Shown piece by piece: positions 4,572 through 16,411 of a stretch of 22,492 nt of DNA; within the stretch, counting starts at the first letter, position 1; every line of letters starts with the position of its first letter. A program made the translations under genes and the position numbers. Source of the DNA: a virus; IMG/VR virus record IMGVR_UViG_3300047564_001325, positions 1 through 22,492 of that record. The stretch is one strand, 5' to 3'. The notes under the pieces were generated by a model. That model had not been told where the DNA came from. It worked only from the letters and a program-made list of their open reading frames with translations, and searched no databases.

Positions 4572-4943
4572 TTATTCGTCTTCGCACATTTCTTCAATGT
4601 CTTCAAGTACACTATCAGCATCAAGATTGTCAATGATATATTGACTAATATCAAACTTTGTATTGTTTTCTTTTGCAGTAGTGCGTTCAATGATACATTC
4701 TTCAGTTACATCGTGAATGTCGCTTTTAGCATAACGCCGACACATAGTATCAGTCAATGTTGAATACATTTCATCATCAAAGCAAGTCAATATTGTTGTG
4801 AATGCTACATCAACAGCATCTTCAATATATCGCTGTCGTTTGATTTCGTCATCATACACATACACAGCAGTTTGCGCAATATTGCGCATAGTCTCAGTTA
4901 CAGCATTACGAAAACGCAAATGCTTTTTACTATAAATTGTCAT
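4572..4943 (-). CDS. hypothetical protein, 123 aa, start corrected
   Basis: Family not recognised. A predicted helical protein: basic N-terminus (MTIYSKKHLRFRNAV), a central helical part with DDEIKRQRYIEDAVDVAF (about 31-48), and a very acidic C-terminus (DADSVLEDIEEMCEDE). The frame extends upstream to an ATG at 4988, but that ATG lies directly after the -10 box and before the expected transcript start, so it cannot be used. The start at 4943 is chosen because it is preceded by CTGAGAGAG, in the same place as the ribosome site of the two sister leaders. The gene has its own promoter and a strong terminator. It is divergent from the plus-strand gene group and shares the control region with it. 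Confidence 0.8.
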   Translation of the reverse strand: MTIYSKKHLRFRNAVTETMRNIAQTAVYVYDDEIKRQRYIEDAVDVAFTTILTCFDDEMYSTLTDTMCRRYAKSDIHDVTEECIIERTTAKENNTKFDISQYIIDNLDADSVLEDIEEMCEDE

Positions 4944-4966
4944 AATATACTCTCTCAGCAATGTCA

Positions 4967-4980
4967 TAGCAAAATCGCTA
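4967..4980 (-). promoter_or_regulatory. shared leader element TAGCGATTTTGCTA
   Basis: Same 14-base hairpin as at 4475-4488, here 8 bases after the -10 box and followed by TGACATTGCTGAGAGAG before the start codon of the 123-aa gene. Confidence 0.75.
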
Positions 4981-4988
4981 CAATACAT

Positions 4989-5017
4989 ATATTACTACTA
5001 TGTCAACACAATGTCAA
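4989..5017 (-). promoter_or_regulatory. sigma-70 promoter TTGACA-N17-TAATAT
   Basis: The minus strand has TTGACA (5017-5012), a 17-base spacer and TAATAT (4994-4989), followed by ATGTATTG and the shared leader hairpin. A second TTGACA (5006-5001) inside the spacer has no partner at the right distance. It drives the 123-aa gene, divergent to the promoter at 5255-5283. Confidence 0.85.
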
Positions 5018-5061
5018 GTGTTTTTTGCAACTTTTTTCGTTGTATTTTCGCAACAGTAAAA

Positions 5062-5123
5062 ATGCACTATTTTAGTGCATTTTGCACAATTTTAGTGCAT
5101 AATTATGCACTATTATAGTGCAT
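5062..5123. promoter_or_regulatory. three spaced dyads, probable operator array
   Basis: Three near-identical palindromes follow each other: ATGCACTA-TTT-TAGTGCAT (5062-5080), TGCACAA-TTT-TAGTGCA (5083-5099, one mismatch) and ATGCACTA-TTA-TAGTGCAT (5105-5123). Centres are at about 5071, 5091 and 5114, that is 20 and 23 bases apart, close to two helical turns each, so bound dimers would sit on one DNA face. They lie in the 380-base divergent gap. None is followed by a T run, and the palindrome is the same on both strands, which fits DNA binding better than termination. Confidence 0.7.
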
Positions 5124-5124
5124 T

Positions 5125-5202
5125 CTGTAAGTTATTGATTTTATTGGAGTTTTTTCTGAGGCTCTGTAAGTTGTTGATTTTATTAGACTTTTTTACGAGC
5201 AT
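5125..5202. repeat. two 39-bp direct repeats
   Basis: The segment 5125-5163 is repeated at 5164-5202 with 32 of 39 bases equal. Both copies begin CTGTAAGTT, hold TTGATTTTATT and a run of six T. They abut directly and follow the operator array. Repeats in a very AT-rich divergent gap could be protein-binding iterons, an origin of replication, or further regulatory sites; sequence alone does not decide. Confidence 0.65.
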
Positions 5203-5254
5203 TTTTTGTTGCAAAAATACAACAGATTTTGGGTAAAAAATCGAGAATAAATGC

Positions 5255-5283
5255 TTGACATCGATATTGTGTTTTGCTATTAT
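5255..5283 (+). promoter_or_regulatory. sigma-70 promoter TTGACA-N17-TATTAT, extended -10
   Basis: TTGACA (5255-5260), a 17-base spacer, and TATTAT (5278-5283), with TGC directly before the -10. The predicted start is near 5290, directly before the shared leader hairpin. It is the strongest promoter match in the window and drives the plus-strand genes. Confidence 0.9.
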
Positions 5284-5291
5284 ATGTACTG

Positions 5292-5305
5292 TAGTGATTT
5301 TGCTA
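5292..5305 (+). promoter_or_regulatory. shared leader element TAGTGATTTTGCTA
   Basis: Plus-strand copy of the 14-base hairpin at 4475-4488 and 4967-4980. The single change (C to T in the stem) keeps pairing as U-G. It is followed by CTTAACTGCTGAGGTGATTT and the ATG; the last part is identical to the leader of the 4187-4453 gene. Confidence 0.75.
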
Positions 5306-5325
5306 CTTAACTGCTGAGGTGATTT

Positions 5326-5835
5326 ATGAAAAATTTGACTAAGACTTACAAGTTCATTTATATGAACAACTATGGGACTCACAATCAACATGTGCGTACT
5401 GACTTTGTGTTTGCTAATCGTGAGCCCAAGGGCTACGGTAATCGTTGGGAAGTTTATAACTTCTTTCATCGTTTTGATGATCGCACTATGCGTGATCAAT
5501 TTACTGACAAAAAGACTCGCAAAATTATTTGTGAAGATTTTCTGTCAGGTCCTGCTACTGAGGCAGCAATCACACTTGCGTTTGTCAAGAAGTTGACTTT
5601 TCAATTGAATCAATATCGCCGTCGCTTGACTTATCTTAACAAGCAATTCAAGATTGCCGAGACTGATACTGTCAAGTATCCTCATGGTGTCAATCCTATG
5701 AACTACAATGTGTACAATCCTAACTTCTATCGCACACAGATCAAGAATACTAAAGAAAATCTTGCTATTTGGAAAGCAAAGTATGAATCATTGAAAGAGC
5801 AAGGTGTATACACTTATTTGGAGTTGATCAAATAA
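5326..5835 (+). CDS. hypothetical protein, 169 aa
   Basis: Family not recognised. A basic, Tyr/Asn/Phe-rich soluble protein. The N-terminal part (1-55) holds several aromatic strands (TYKFIYMNNYGTHNQHVRTD; RWEVYNFFHRF). A helical stretch follows at about 75-110 (TEAAITLAFVKKLTFQLNQYRRRL), then an Asn/Pro/Tyr-rich part (about 118-137), and a last amphipathic helix (NTKENLAIWKAKYESLKEQ). No catalytic motif is seen. GAGG lies 7 bases before the ATG. It is the first gene of the only plus-strand group and has the shared promoter-leader, so it is probably made early, together with the divergent 123-aa protein. A role in takeover or gene control is a guess. Confidence 0.85.
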   Translation: MKNLTKTYKFIYMNNYGTHNQHVRTDFVFANREPKGYGNRWEVYNFFHRFDDRTMRDQFTDKKTRKIICEDFLSGPATEAAITLAFVKKLTFQLNQYRRRLTYLNKQFKIAETDTVKYPHGVNPMNYNVYNPNFYRTQIKNTKENLAIWKAKYESLKEQGVYTYLELIK

Positions 5836-5960
5836 TGACTTACGATCAATGGAAAGAATATTGCGAACTCATGCAAAAAGAGATCGATGACGAACTCAAT
5901 GCAGAGAACGATATGCTCATGCGTCAGTGGGAGGAGCAAGATGACTACTACAATGCGTAA
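5835..5960 (+). CDS. small acidic peptide, 41 aa
   Basis: A short gene whose ATG shares a base with the TAA of the 169-aa gene (TAATG). The product begins MTYDQWKEYCELMQKEID and ends WEEQDDYYNA; it is almost all helix-forming, with many Asp/Glu and few positive residues, so a short coiled helix is likely. No function is recognised. The frame overlaps the lipoprotein gene by 20 bases, and its last codons contain the GGGAGGAG ribosome site of that gene. The dense coupling argues that it is translated. Confidence 0.65.
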   Translation: MTYDQWKEYCELMQKEIDDELNAENDMLMRQWEEQDDYYNA

Positions 5961-6189
5961 TATTGCATTACTGACAAGTGTCCTGTATCTGTCAGGTTGT
6001 GCTACAATCGATACTGTGAATGGTCAGAGTACTAAATCTGATGACATGGTAAAAACTATTGGCATGATCATTGTTGTAGGTGCAATCGCAGGTGCAGTTG
6101 GTAAGAGCAACCAAAAATCAAAATGCGACAATAACCGTGCAGGTTTTTGGCAAGATCATAGTACAGGAAAAATTTATACCTGTCCTTGA
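5941..6189 (+). CDS. small lipoprotein, 82 aa
   Basis: The N-terminus MTTTMRNIALLTSVLYLSGC has a short basic n-region, a hydrophobic core and a lipobox (LSGC, Cys at residue 20), so it is likely exported and lipid-anchored. A second hydrophobic, Gly-rich stretch TIGMIIVVGAIAGAVG (about 42-57) could be a glycine-zipper helix. The C-terminus is hydrophilic with two Cys (CDNNRAGFW... and YTC) that may form a disulfide in the periplasm. The ATG at 5941 is preferred over an upstream ATG at 5887, because GGAGG lies 6 bases before it and the signal peptide then has normal length. Possible roles: outer spanin-like lysis protein or superinfection exclusion lipoprotein. Neither is shown. A Gram-negative host would fit. 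Confidence 0.8.
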   Translation: MTTTMRNIALLTSVLYLSGCATIDTVNGQSTKSDDMVKTIGMIIVVGAIAGAVGKSNQKSKCDNNRAGFWQDHSTGKIYTCP

Positions 6190-6192
6190 TAA

Positions 6193-6200
6193 CTAAATAA
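6193..6200 (+). promoter_or_regulatory. CTAAATAA, late-promoter-like motif before the structured RNA
   Basis: Plus-strand CTAAATAA, four bases past the lipoprotein stop and directly before the structured segment. A T4-type late promoter would start RNA near 6206, ten bases ahead of the first helix. A mirror copy on the minus strand lies at the far end of the segment (6523-6530). Confidence 0.35.
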
Positions 6201-6202
6201 AA

Positions 6203-6519
6203 GTATAGTGTATCTGATCGGCAAACATCTCAGCAATGTTCCAATACTCCCCGCTGATCATTTGTAATCTCTGACCACGAAGGCGCACGAATCGTGGTAC
6301 TAATTCAGGTCGTGCTTATTAGCCCCAAGTCTCTTATTTTAAAATAAGGAGAACTCTCAAAACTGTTGCAAGGCTAAATGATCTCTGCCCACAGATCGCA
6401 CGAAAGTGGGCACTTCTATGTAAGATGTAGGGTGAGCGTTAACGGAATAGACTATGGCTAGTCTTTTGAATAAGCGCACTCAAGATATAACACATTAGGC
6501 ATGTGTCGCTCACCCTACA
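6203..6519 (+). ncRNA. candidate structured non-coding RNA, about 315 nt
   Basis: This gene-free gap between two convergent genes is filled with inverted repeats. In order: GATCGGC/GCTGATC (6216-6222 with 6253-6259) enclosing AACAT/ATGTT; ACCACGA/TCGTGGT (6274-6280 with 6292-6298); TTAGCC/GGCTAA (6319-6324 with 6372-6377) enclosing the 16-base palindrome 6333-6348; TGCCCAC/GTGGGCA (6386-6392 with 6406-6412); and a perfect 13-pair stem (6426-6438 with 6507-6519) enclosing GACTA/TAGTC and ACACAT/ATGTGT hairpins. The hairpins at 6274 and 6386 share the loop CGCACGAA. One wobble (6220 with 6255) is G-U only in plus-strand RNA, which mildly favours that strand. No tRNA, known riboswitch or group I core was recognised. 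No reading frame of note. Confidence 0.55.
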
Positions 6520-6522
6520 AAA

Positions 6523-6530
6523 TTATTTAG
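6523..6530 (-). promoter_or_regulatory. CTAAATAA, late-promoter-like motif
   Basis: Minus-strand CTAAATAA across the TAA stop of the 83-aa gene. It points leftward into the structured segment; a start near 6517 would fall at the foot of the 13-pair stem. It could equally be just an AT-rich gene end. Confidence 0.25.
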
Positions 6531-6774
6531 TCTTACTATCAATAAAGTCAGTTACAATCATATCATTTTCTTTAAAAATGATCCTTGGTGGAAAGAATTG
6601 TATCTCTTGTATACTATTTGCCCTCTTTCCAATGATGCGTAGTCCACACCAAATTCCTGCGAGGAATGTTACCGCAGTCATGAATATGATGGCTACTACC
6701 AACACTTCTGCAACTGCACCAAGCCAACTTGGTAATGATTTAATAAAAGCCATCAATGTTTCTAGCATGTTCAT
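6523..6774 (-). CDS. small membrane protein, 83 aa, possible holin
   Basis: One clear hydrophobic segment, LGAVAEVLVVAIIFMTAV and following residues (about 18-45), after a short helical N-terminus (MNMLETLMAFIKSLPSW), then a basic turn (RIIGKRAN) and a polar C-terminus. This N-out or N-in single-span layout with a positive cluster after the helix is seen in class III holins and in other small phage membrane proteins. It is the last gene of the tail operon, a usual place for lysis genes, but no endolysin is visible in the window. AAGGA lies 5 bases before the ATG and the gap to the fibre gene is six bases. The holin call is a guess. Confidence 0.75.
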   Translation of the reverse strand: MNMLETLMAFIKSLPSWLGAVAEVLVVAIIFMTAVTFLAGIWCGLRIIGKRANSIQEIQFFPPRIIFKENDMIVTDFIDSKTK

Positions 6775-6780
6775 TTTTCC

Positions 6781-12123
<5,343 letters not shown>

Positions 12124-12135
12124 GTCATTGACTCC

Positions 12136-12951
12136 TTAGTTATAAACGCCATCGCTTGCGACTAAGAACAATAAGAATATGCTCTCATCATAAGCAGGGG
12201 TAGTGCCACTCGCGGGAAAACTGATCTTGATTCTGCCTGTGAAACATGCTGGATCTGTAGCATTGATTCCTAGATCAGGGTCACCAGGAAGTCCTGAGTA
12301 TGTGACTTGCAAACTATCTCTGCCTATAGTAGCCCATGTTTCTTCATCGATGACCATCGTGAAAGTACCAGCACTATTGTCACGATTAGTAATGCTCAAT
12401 GTTATGGGTAGTGCTTCTATGCGATTCATCGTCATAGAACCACTTGCTGTAGTTAATGCAAATACAGTGCCTGGAGTATACGTTGGCGAGGCTCCGCGAG
12501 TGTCACTGATCGTGAATGTAGTCGCTGTGATGACTTCTTTTACATAATATGTTGTGTTGATTGCTACGCCACCAAACACAGTTCCTTTGAACTGTACAGG
12601 CATACCAATGAACAATTCACTTGTTGAATCACAAGTCAATATGTTTGTGCCTGTAGTCGTTTGTGTGATTGTAGTGATCTGACTGATCAGTGGATAATCA
12701 CGTATCTGAAAGTCGTATCCTGATCTGCTGTCACGGAAGTTAGTGATGGCTCTGCGAATGATTGTCGCATCAATCGTTGCACCTGTTAAGTTGATCGGGG
12801 TAGTTCCCGTCTGCCAACCGCTTGGGTAACTTGTGATGTTACTCCATGCTAAGTTCCAGAAATCTTTCTGGTTATAGACAAGTTCTTGTGCTAATACTTG
12901 TCCATCGAATCCGCCCACTTGATTGAGCGTGTTTTGACTGAATTTTGCCAT
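12136..12951 (-). CDS. tail-associated structural protein, 271 aa
   Basis: It sits between the two fibre genes. The N-terminal part (1-90) starts MAKFSQNTLNQVGGFDGQVL and has a Trp-rich stretch (KDFWNLAWSNITSYPSGWQ). Residues about 92-177 form a beta-rich mini-domain with the pattern 'IGMPVQFKGTVFGGVAINTT' then YYVKEV, TTFTIS and GSMTMN, which I know as a recurring unit in structural proteins of aquatic phages. The C-terminal part is again beta-rich (TFMVIDEETWATIG; ESIFLLFLVASDGVYN). A fibre-attachment or baseplate-decoration role is likely. GAGGA lies 9 bases before the ATG. The exact function is not known. Confidence 0.85.
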   Translation of the reverse strand: MAKFSQNTLNQVGGFDGQVLAQELVYNQKDFWNLAWSNITSYPSGWQTGTTPINLTGATIDATIIRRAITNFRDSRSGYDFQIRDYPLISQITTITQTTTGTNILTCDSTSELFIGMPVQFKGTVFGGVAINTTYYVKEVITATTFTISDTRGASPTYTPGTVFALTTASGSMTMNRIEALPITLSITNRDNSAGTFTMVIDEETWATIGRDSLQVTYSGLPGDPDLGINATDPACFTGRIKISFPASGTTPAYDESIFLLFLVASDGVYN

Positions 12952-12972
12952 CTCTGCTTCCTCGCATTATTG

Positions 12973-13002
12973 ACGCAACACTACTACCTCGCAATGTTGC
13001 GT
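12973..13002 (-). other. hairpin in the gap between 1130-aa fibre and 271-aa gene
   Basis: ACGCAAC (12973-12979) and GTTGCGT (12996-13002) form a seven-pair stem with a 16-base loop in the 66-base gap. No T run follows on either strand. It may be a leader structure of the 271-aa gene. Confidence 0.35.
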
Positions 13003-13010
13003 GTTATATC

Positions 13011-13018
13011 TTATTTAT
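13011..13018 (-). promoter_or_regulatory. ATAAATAA, late-promoter-like motif
   Basis: Minus-strand ATAAATAA ending at the TAA stop of the 1130-aa fibre gene. A start near 13005 would give the 271-aa gene a 54-base leader containing the hairpin at 12973-13002. Of the four exact copies this has one of the better positions. Confidence 0.4.
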
Positions 13019-16000
13019 TATGGTACATAAACTACAATCTCACCTGTAGTGCTATCATAGTAAAGTTGATTTAAGCCTGCTGTACTGTTTACTGTTCTCA
13101 CAGGTTTTATGAACAATGCATTAGCAGTATTAGCATTTAAATTTGCGCCAGTAGCATTAAGCACAATACTGTTATTTGCTTGTGCATTTGCACCTGCTCC
13201 CACGCCTATAGCAACACTATATGTTCCTTGTGCATTTGCTCCGGCGAATCTTCCTATAGCAATTGCATCTTCACTTTGTGAATTATATCCAGTGTAATGT
13301 CCTATAGCGATCGCATTTTGTCCTTGATAGTTAGCGGTATTTGCTATACCACCTGCGTTTCCAGAACCTGCGTATTGACCTATCGCTATACCGCGTGTTG
13401 CTTGGCCAACGTATCCTGCTCTATAACCAATTGCAATTGTAAAAGAATTACCTGCTGTGCTACCAAAACCTTTAGCCTCTTGACCTAATGCAATTACTCC
13501 AGTTGGTGATGTACCACTGTTTGCACCACTACCTAATATCACATTACCATTTGCTAACACTAAAGTAGTTAAATTACCAAAACTAGTAATATTGGGTTGA
13601 GCGCCAGTTGTTACCGTGCCAGCAGTTGTTGCGGCGTTAGCAGTACCATAGAAATTACCAGTAAAGTAATTAGCAACAACTGAGTTACCTAGGTTTGCAT
13701 TACCACCGGAAATATTACCTGTGACACTTAGGCTTGTTAGAGTACCTACACTAGTAATATTAGGTTGAGCATTTGTAGTTACTGTACCTGCTGTAGTTGC
13801 ACTTGTTGCTGAAGTTGCATTTCCACTCAAATCACCAATGAATGTTGTTGCTGTTATAGAATTATTTGATAAGTTGGCAAAAATACCTGTACTTGTTACT
13901 TCTGCTACATTACCAGTTGCCGCGTTTGCAAATATAAGAAAATTATTGCCTGTGCCCGCGGCCACAGTAATAAAATCACTAACATTGGCTTGTGCTACAT
14001 TTAAATTTGCTACTCTAGTTGTGCTTGCTACTGTTAATGGTGCTGTGCCTGTAGCCACATTTGATGTTAATGTACTTGCTACTACTCCTGCTGTAGCATT
14101 TAAATTAGTGACATTAGCATTACCTTGTATTGTCGCATTAGTTCTTATAGTAGTTAAAAGTTCAGTAATGTAAATTTGAGAAAATGTAGCGTTATTACAA
14201 TTTATATCAAGACTTTTGAAAAAATCACTTAAATTTATTTTTACATTACCACTTGAACTTGATTGCAATAATTGGCTGTTAATAGTAGTCAAATTTGCAG
14301 TCGTACTATTGACATTTGTTATATTGCCTGTAGTAACTATAGCAGTTGTAGCACTTATATTACCTACGTTAGCATTACCAGTTGCTCGTAAAGTTCCTGC
14401 TATATTTGCACCTGTACTTGTTACAACAAGAACATTAGAAGTACCACCTACAGATGTAGTAACATTGCCGTTTGCTACAGCAATGCTAACATTACTTGAC
14501 CCATTTGATAATGAATCAGCAATAAAATTACCTAGCACAGTTAAATTACCGGTAACAGTTAAATTATTACCAATATTGGCATTTCCTGTTGTGGATAAAG
14601 TTGATAATGTTCCAACTGATGTGATGTTTGGTTGTGCATTAGTTGTCAATGTACCTGTTAACAGGCTTCCTCTTACAGTTCCACTATTAGCATAAACATT
14701 ACCCGCAGTAATGTTTGCTGTTACTGCTAATGAACTTAAGGTACCTACGCTAGTGATATTAGGTTGAGCCGCATTAGTTACTGTACCCGCGGTATTTGCA
14801 CTACCTGCGCTAATTGCATAAGTTGCGTTTGCTACTGTGCCAGTAACATTAGCGCCTGTTAAATTTGTCAAACCACTACCATTACCTGAGAATATGCCTG
14901 TGTTTGCTGTAATGTTGGCAGCAGTAATGTTACCGTTAACACCTAGTCCTGTCAATGTACCTAATGATGTGATGCTAGGTTGGCTTGCTGTTGCTATTGT
15001 GCCTACGATATTTGTTGCACCTAGATTTCCTACATTAGCATTACCTGTGGCGTTTAATGTACCTGCGACATTGACCCCTGTACCTGTAGTGACTAATACA
15101 TTAGCATTTCCTGCTACGCTAATTGCAACATTAGAATTAGAGAATACTTTAACATTGCTGTTTCCATTACTGATTCCAGCAGTATCGATACCTGTTAAAA
15201 ACGCACCATTACCTATAAAATAATTTGCGGAGACATTACCACTAGTATCACGCAATGCTATAGTGTTTGCAGTATTGGCTGTAGCAGTATTGTATCCATC
15301 TAGTAAATCTGCGTTTAGATTTGCTACTTTTGTTTGACTATTGACTGTTAAAGGTGCTGTGCCATTTGCTACTGTACTATTAATAGCAACTGATACATTG
15401 ATTGCGCTATTAGTGAACGTTGTAGTAGCAGTATTATTAATCGTTACTACCGCATTACCACTGCTAGCAGTTATAGCAATACTACTATTACCATTTGCTA
15501 CTGATGTACCACCTGGTATATTGCTTATGAGACTACCATCGCCTTTAAGATATGCGCCTTGAACATTACCAACAGCAGTTATGCCACCTGGTGCTGATAA
15601 CAGATTGCTTGCTTTATTGAATGTGAATCCTGCGCTTCCTGCGAATGCGCCACCATCATTATATTGAACTTGTGTATTTGAACCACCTACAGTACCGTTA
15701 CCTGCGTTACCTGTCATTGCAGTCCAAGTAAGATTACCTGTACCATCAGTTTGTAATACGAATCCGTTATTACCACCTGTGATATTTAAATTTGCTACAC
15801 TACCTAGGTTCGCTCTATTGACTGTGATACCTGTGCTGTTTGCTACTAAGATATTAGCGTTACCATTGACACCAATCGCTACTGCACCATTGGCAGATAA
15901 CACTCTGACATTACTTGTACCATTGCTGATACTATCGCCAGGTGCTAATCCAGTCAGTTGACTACCATTACCTAAGAAATAGTTTGCTGTGACATTTCCT

Positions 16001-16410
16001 GACACAGTTAGATTGCTAAGTGTACCTACACTTGTGATATTTGGTTGTGCGTTTGTTAATACTGTGCCTGCAAAATTCGCATAGTTTGCGTTTGCGACAT
16101 CAGCAAAACTTAATCCACCCGCGCCATCGGTCTGTAAAAATTGATTGACATTGCCACCTGTGATAGTGACATTACCTACAGCGCCTAGATTAGTATCATT
16201 AGTTACTGTTAGATTTGCGGCTGTAGTGGTCTGTGAACCACTATTGTATGTCAATCCATTTGCGCCTGCTAATACACCACCATTGTTGTACTGAAATTCA
16301 GTAGTGTTACCTTGCGCACAGGCGTATCCACCTGCAAACACATTCAATTGTGTAGTGTTAGGTGTTATAGTAATGTTTAGATCAGTCTGATCGACAATTA
16401 TCTCAGCCAT
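13018..16410 (-). CDS. long tail fibre with YadA-head-like C-terminal part, 1130 aa
   Basis: An Asn/Thr/Gly/Ala-rich, almost Cys-free shaft protein. The N-terminus (MAEIIVDQTDLNITITP) is short and beta-like. The shaft is built of degenerate units with the motif QPNITSVGTL, seen six times (for example near residues 120, 490 and 910), alternating with 'NGNANVLVTxTGVNVAGTL' and 'FLGNGSQLTGL' units. Near residue 956 a YadA-head-like part begins (AIAIGYRAG, AIAIGQYAG, AIAIGHYTG, AIAIGRFAG, SVAIGVGAG), ending with SIVLNATG and LNQLYYDSTTGEIVVYVP. The last 170 residues resemble residues 570-786 of the 1780-aa fibre, so the two genes share a cassette. The stop is followed by an ATAAATAA motif. Probably trimeric and part of the receptor-binding apparatus. 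Confidence 0.88.
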   Translation of the reverse strand: MAEIIVDQTDLNITITPNTTQLNVFAGGYACAQGNTTEFQYNNGGVLAGANGLTYNSGSQTTTAANLTVTNDTNLGAVGNVTITGGNVNQFLQTDGAGGLSFADVANANYANFAGTVLTNAQPNITSVGTLSNLTVSGNVTANYFLGNGSQLTGLAPGDSISNGTSNVRVLSANGAVAIGVNGNANILVANSTGITVNRANLGSVANLNITGGNNGFVLQTDGTGNLTWTAMTGNAGNGTVGGSNTQVQYNDGGAFAGSAGFTFNKASNLLSAPGGITAVGNVQGAYLKGDGSLISNIPGGTSVANGNSSIAITASSGNAVVTINNTATTTFTNSAINVSVAINSTVANGTAPLTVNSQTKVANLNADLLDGYNTATANTANTIALRDTSGNVSANYFIGNGAFLTGIDTAGISNGNSNVKVFSNSNVAISVAGNANVLVTTGTGVNVAGTLNATGNANVGNLGATNIVGTIATASQPSITSLGTLTGLGVNGNITAANITANTGIFSGNGSGLTNLTGANVTGTVANATYAISAGSANTAGTVTNAAQPNITSVGTLSSLAVTANITAGNVYANSGTVRGSLLTGTLTTNAQPNITSVGTLSTLSTTGNANIGNNLTVTGNLTVLGNFIADSLSNGSSNVSIAVANGNVTTSVGGTSNVLVVTSTGANIAGTLRATGNANVGNISATTAIVTTGNITNVNSTTANLTTINSQLLQSSSSGNVKINLSDFFKSLDINCNNATFSQIYITELLTTIRTNATIQGNANVTNLNATAGVVASTLTSNVATGTAPLTVASTTRVANLNVAQANVSDFITVAAGTGNNFLIFANAATGNVAEVTSTGIFANLSNNSITATTFIGDLSGNATSATSATTAGTVTTNAQPNITSVGTLTSLSVTGNISGGNANLGNSVVANYFTGNFYGTANAATTAGTVTTGAQPNITSFGNLTTLVLANGNVILGSGANSGTSPTGVIALGQEAKGFGSTAGNSFTIAIGYRAGYVGQATRGIAIGQYAGSGNAGGIANTANYQGQNAIAIGHYTGYNSQSEDAIAIGRFAGANAQGTYSVAIGVGAGANAQANNSIVLNATGANLNANTANALFIKPVRTVNSTAGLNQLYYDSTTGEIVVYVP

Positions 16411-16411
16411 A

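Larger units (their letters stand above)
5039..5223. repeat. inverted 16-mers bracketing the operator array
   Basis: GTTGTATTTTCGCAAC at 5039-5054 and GTTGCAAAAATACAAC at 5208-5223 are reverse complements of each other at 15 of 16 positions. Each also has its own dyad ends, GTTG and CAAC. They flank the three dyads and the two 39-bp repeats, framing the control region. Confidence 0.65.

Noticed and set aside
5001-5006. Second TTGACA as a separate -35 box
   Set aside because: At 16-18 bases downstream there is only TTGTAG, while the other TTGACA has a proper -10 at exactly 17 bases.
5113-5499. Minus-strand frame of 128 codons across the divergent control region
   Set aside because: It runs over the promoter, the direct repeats and the beginning of the well-supported plus-strand gene, and has no ribosome site.
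6483-6493. AAGATATAAC in the structured RNA as a second group I S element
   Set aside because: A possible partner GTTA (6438-6441) exists, but P3/P8 cannot be laid out around it and the strong 13-pair stem encloses it.
6426-6519. The 13-pair stem as a bidirectional terminator of the convergent genes
   Set aside because: The loop domain is 68 bases with its own hairpins and no T run follows on either strand.
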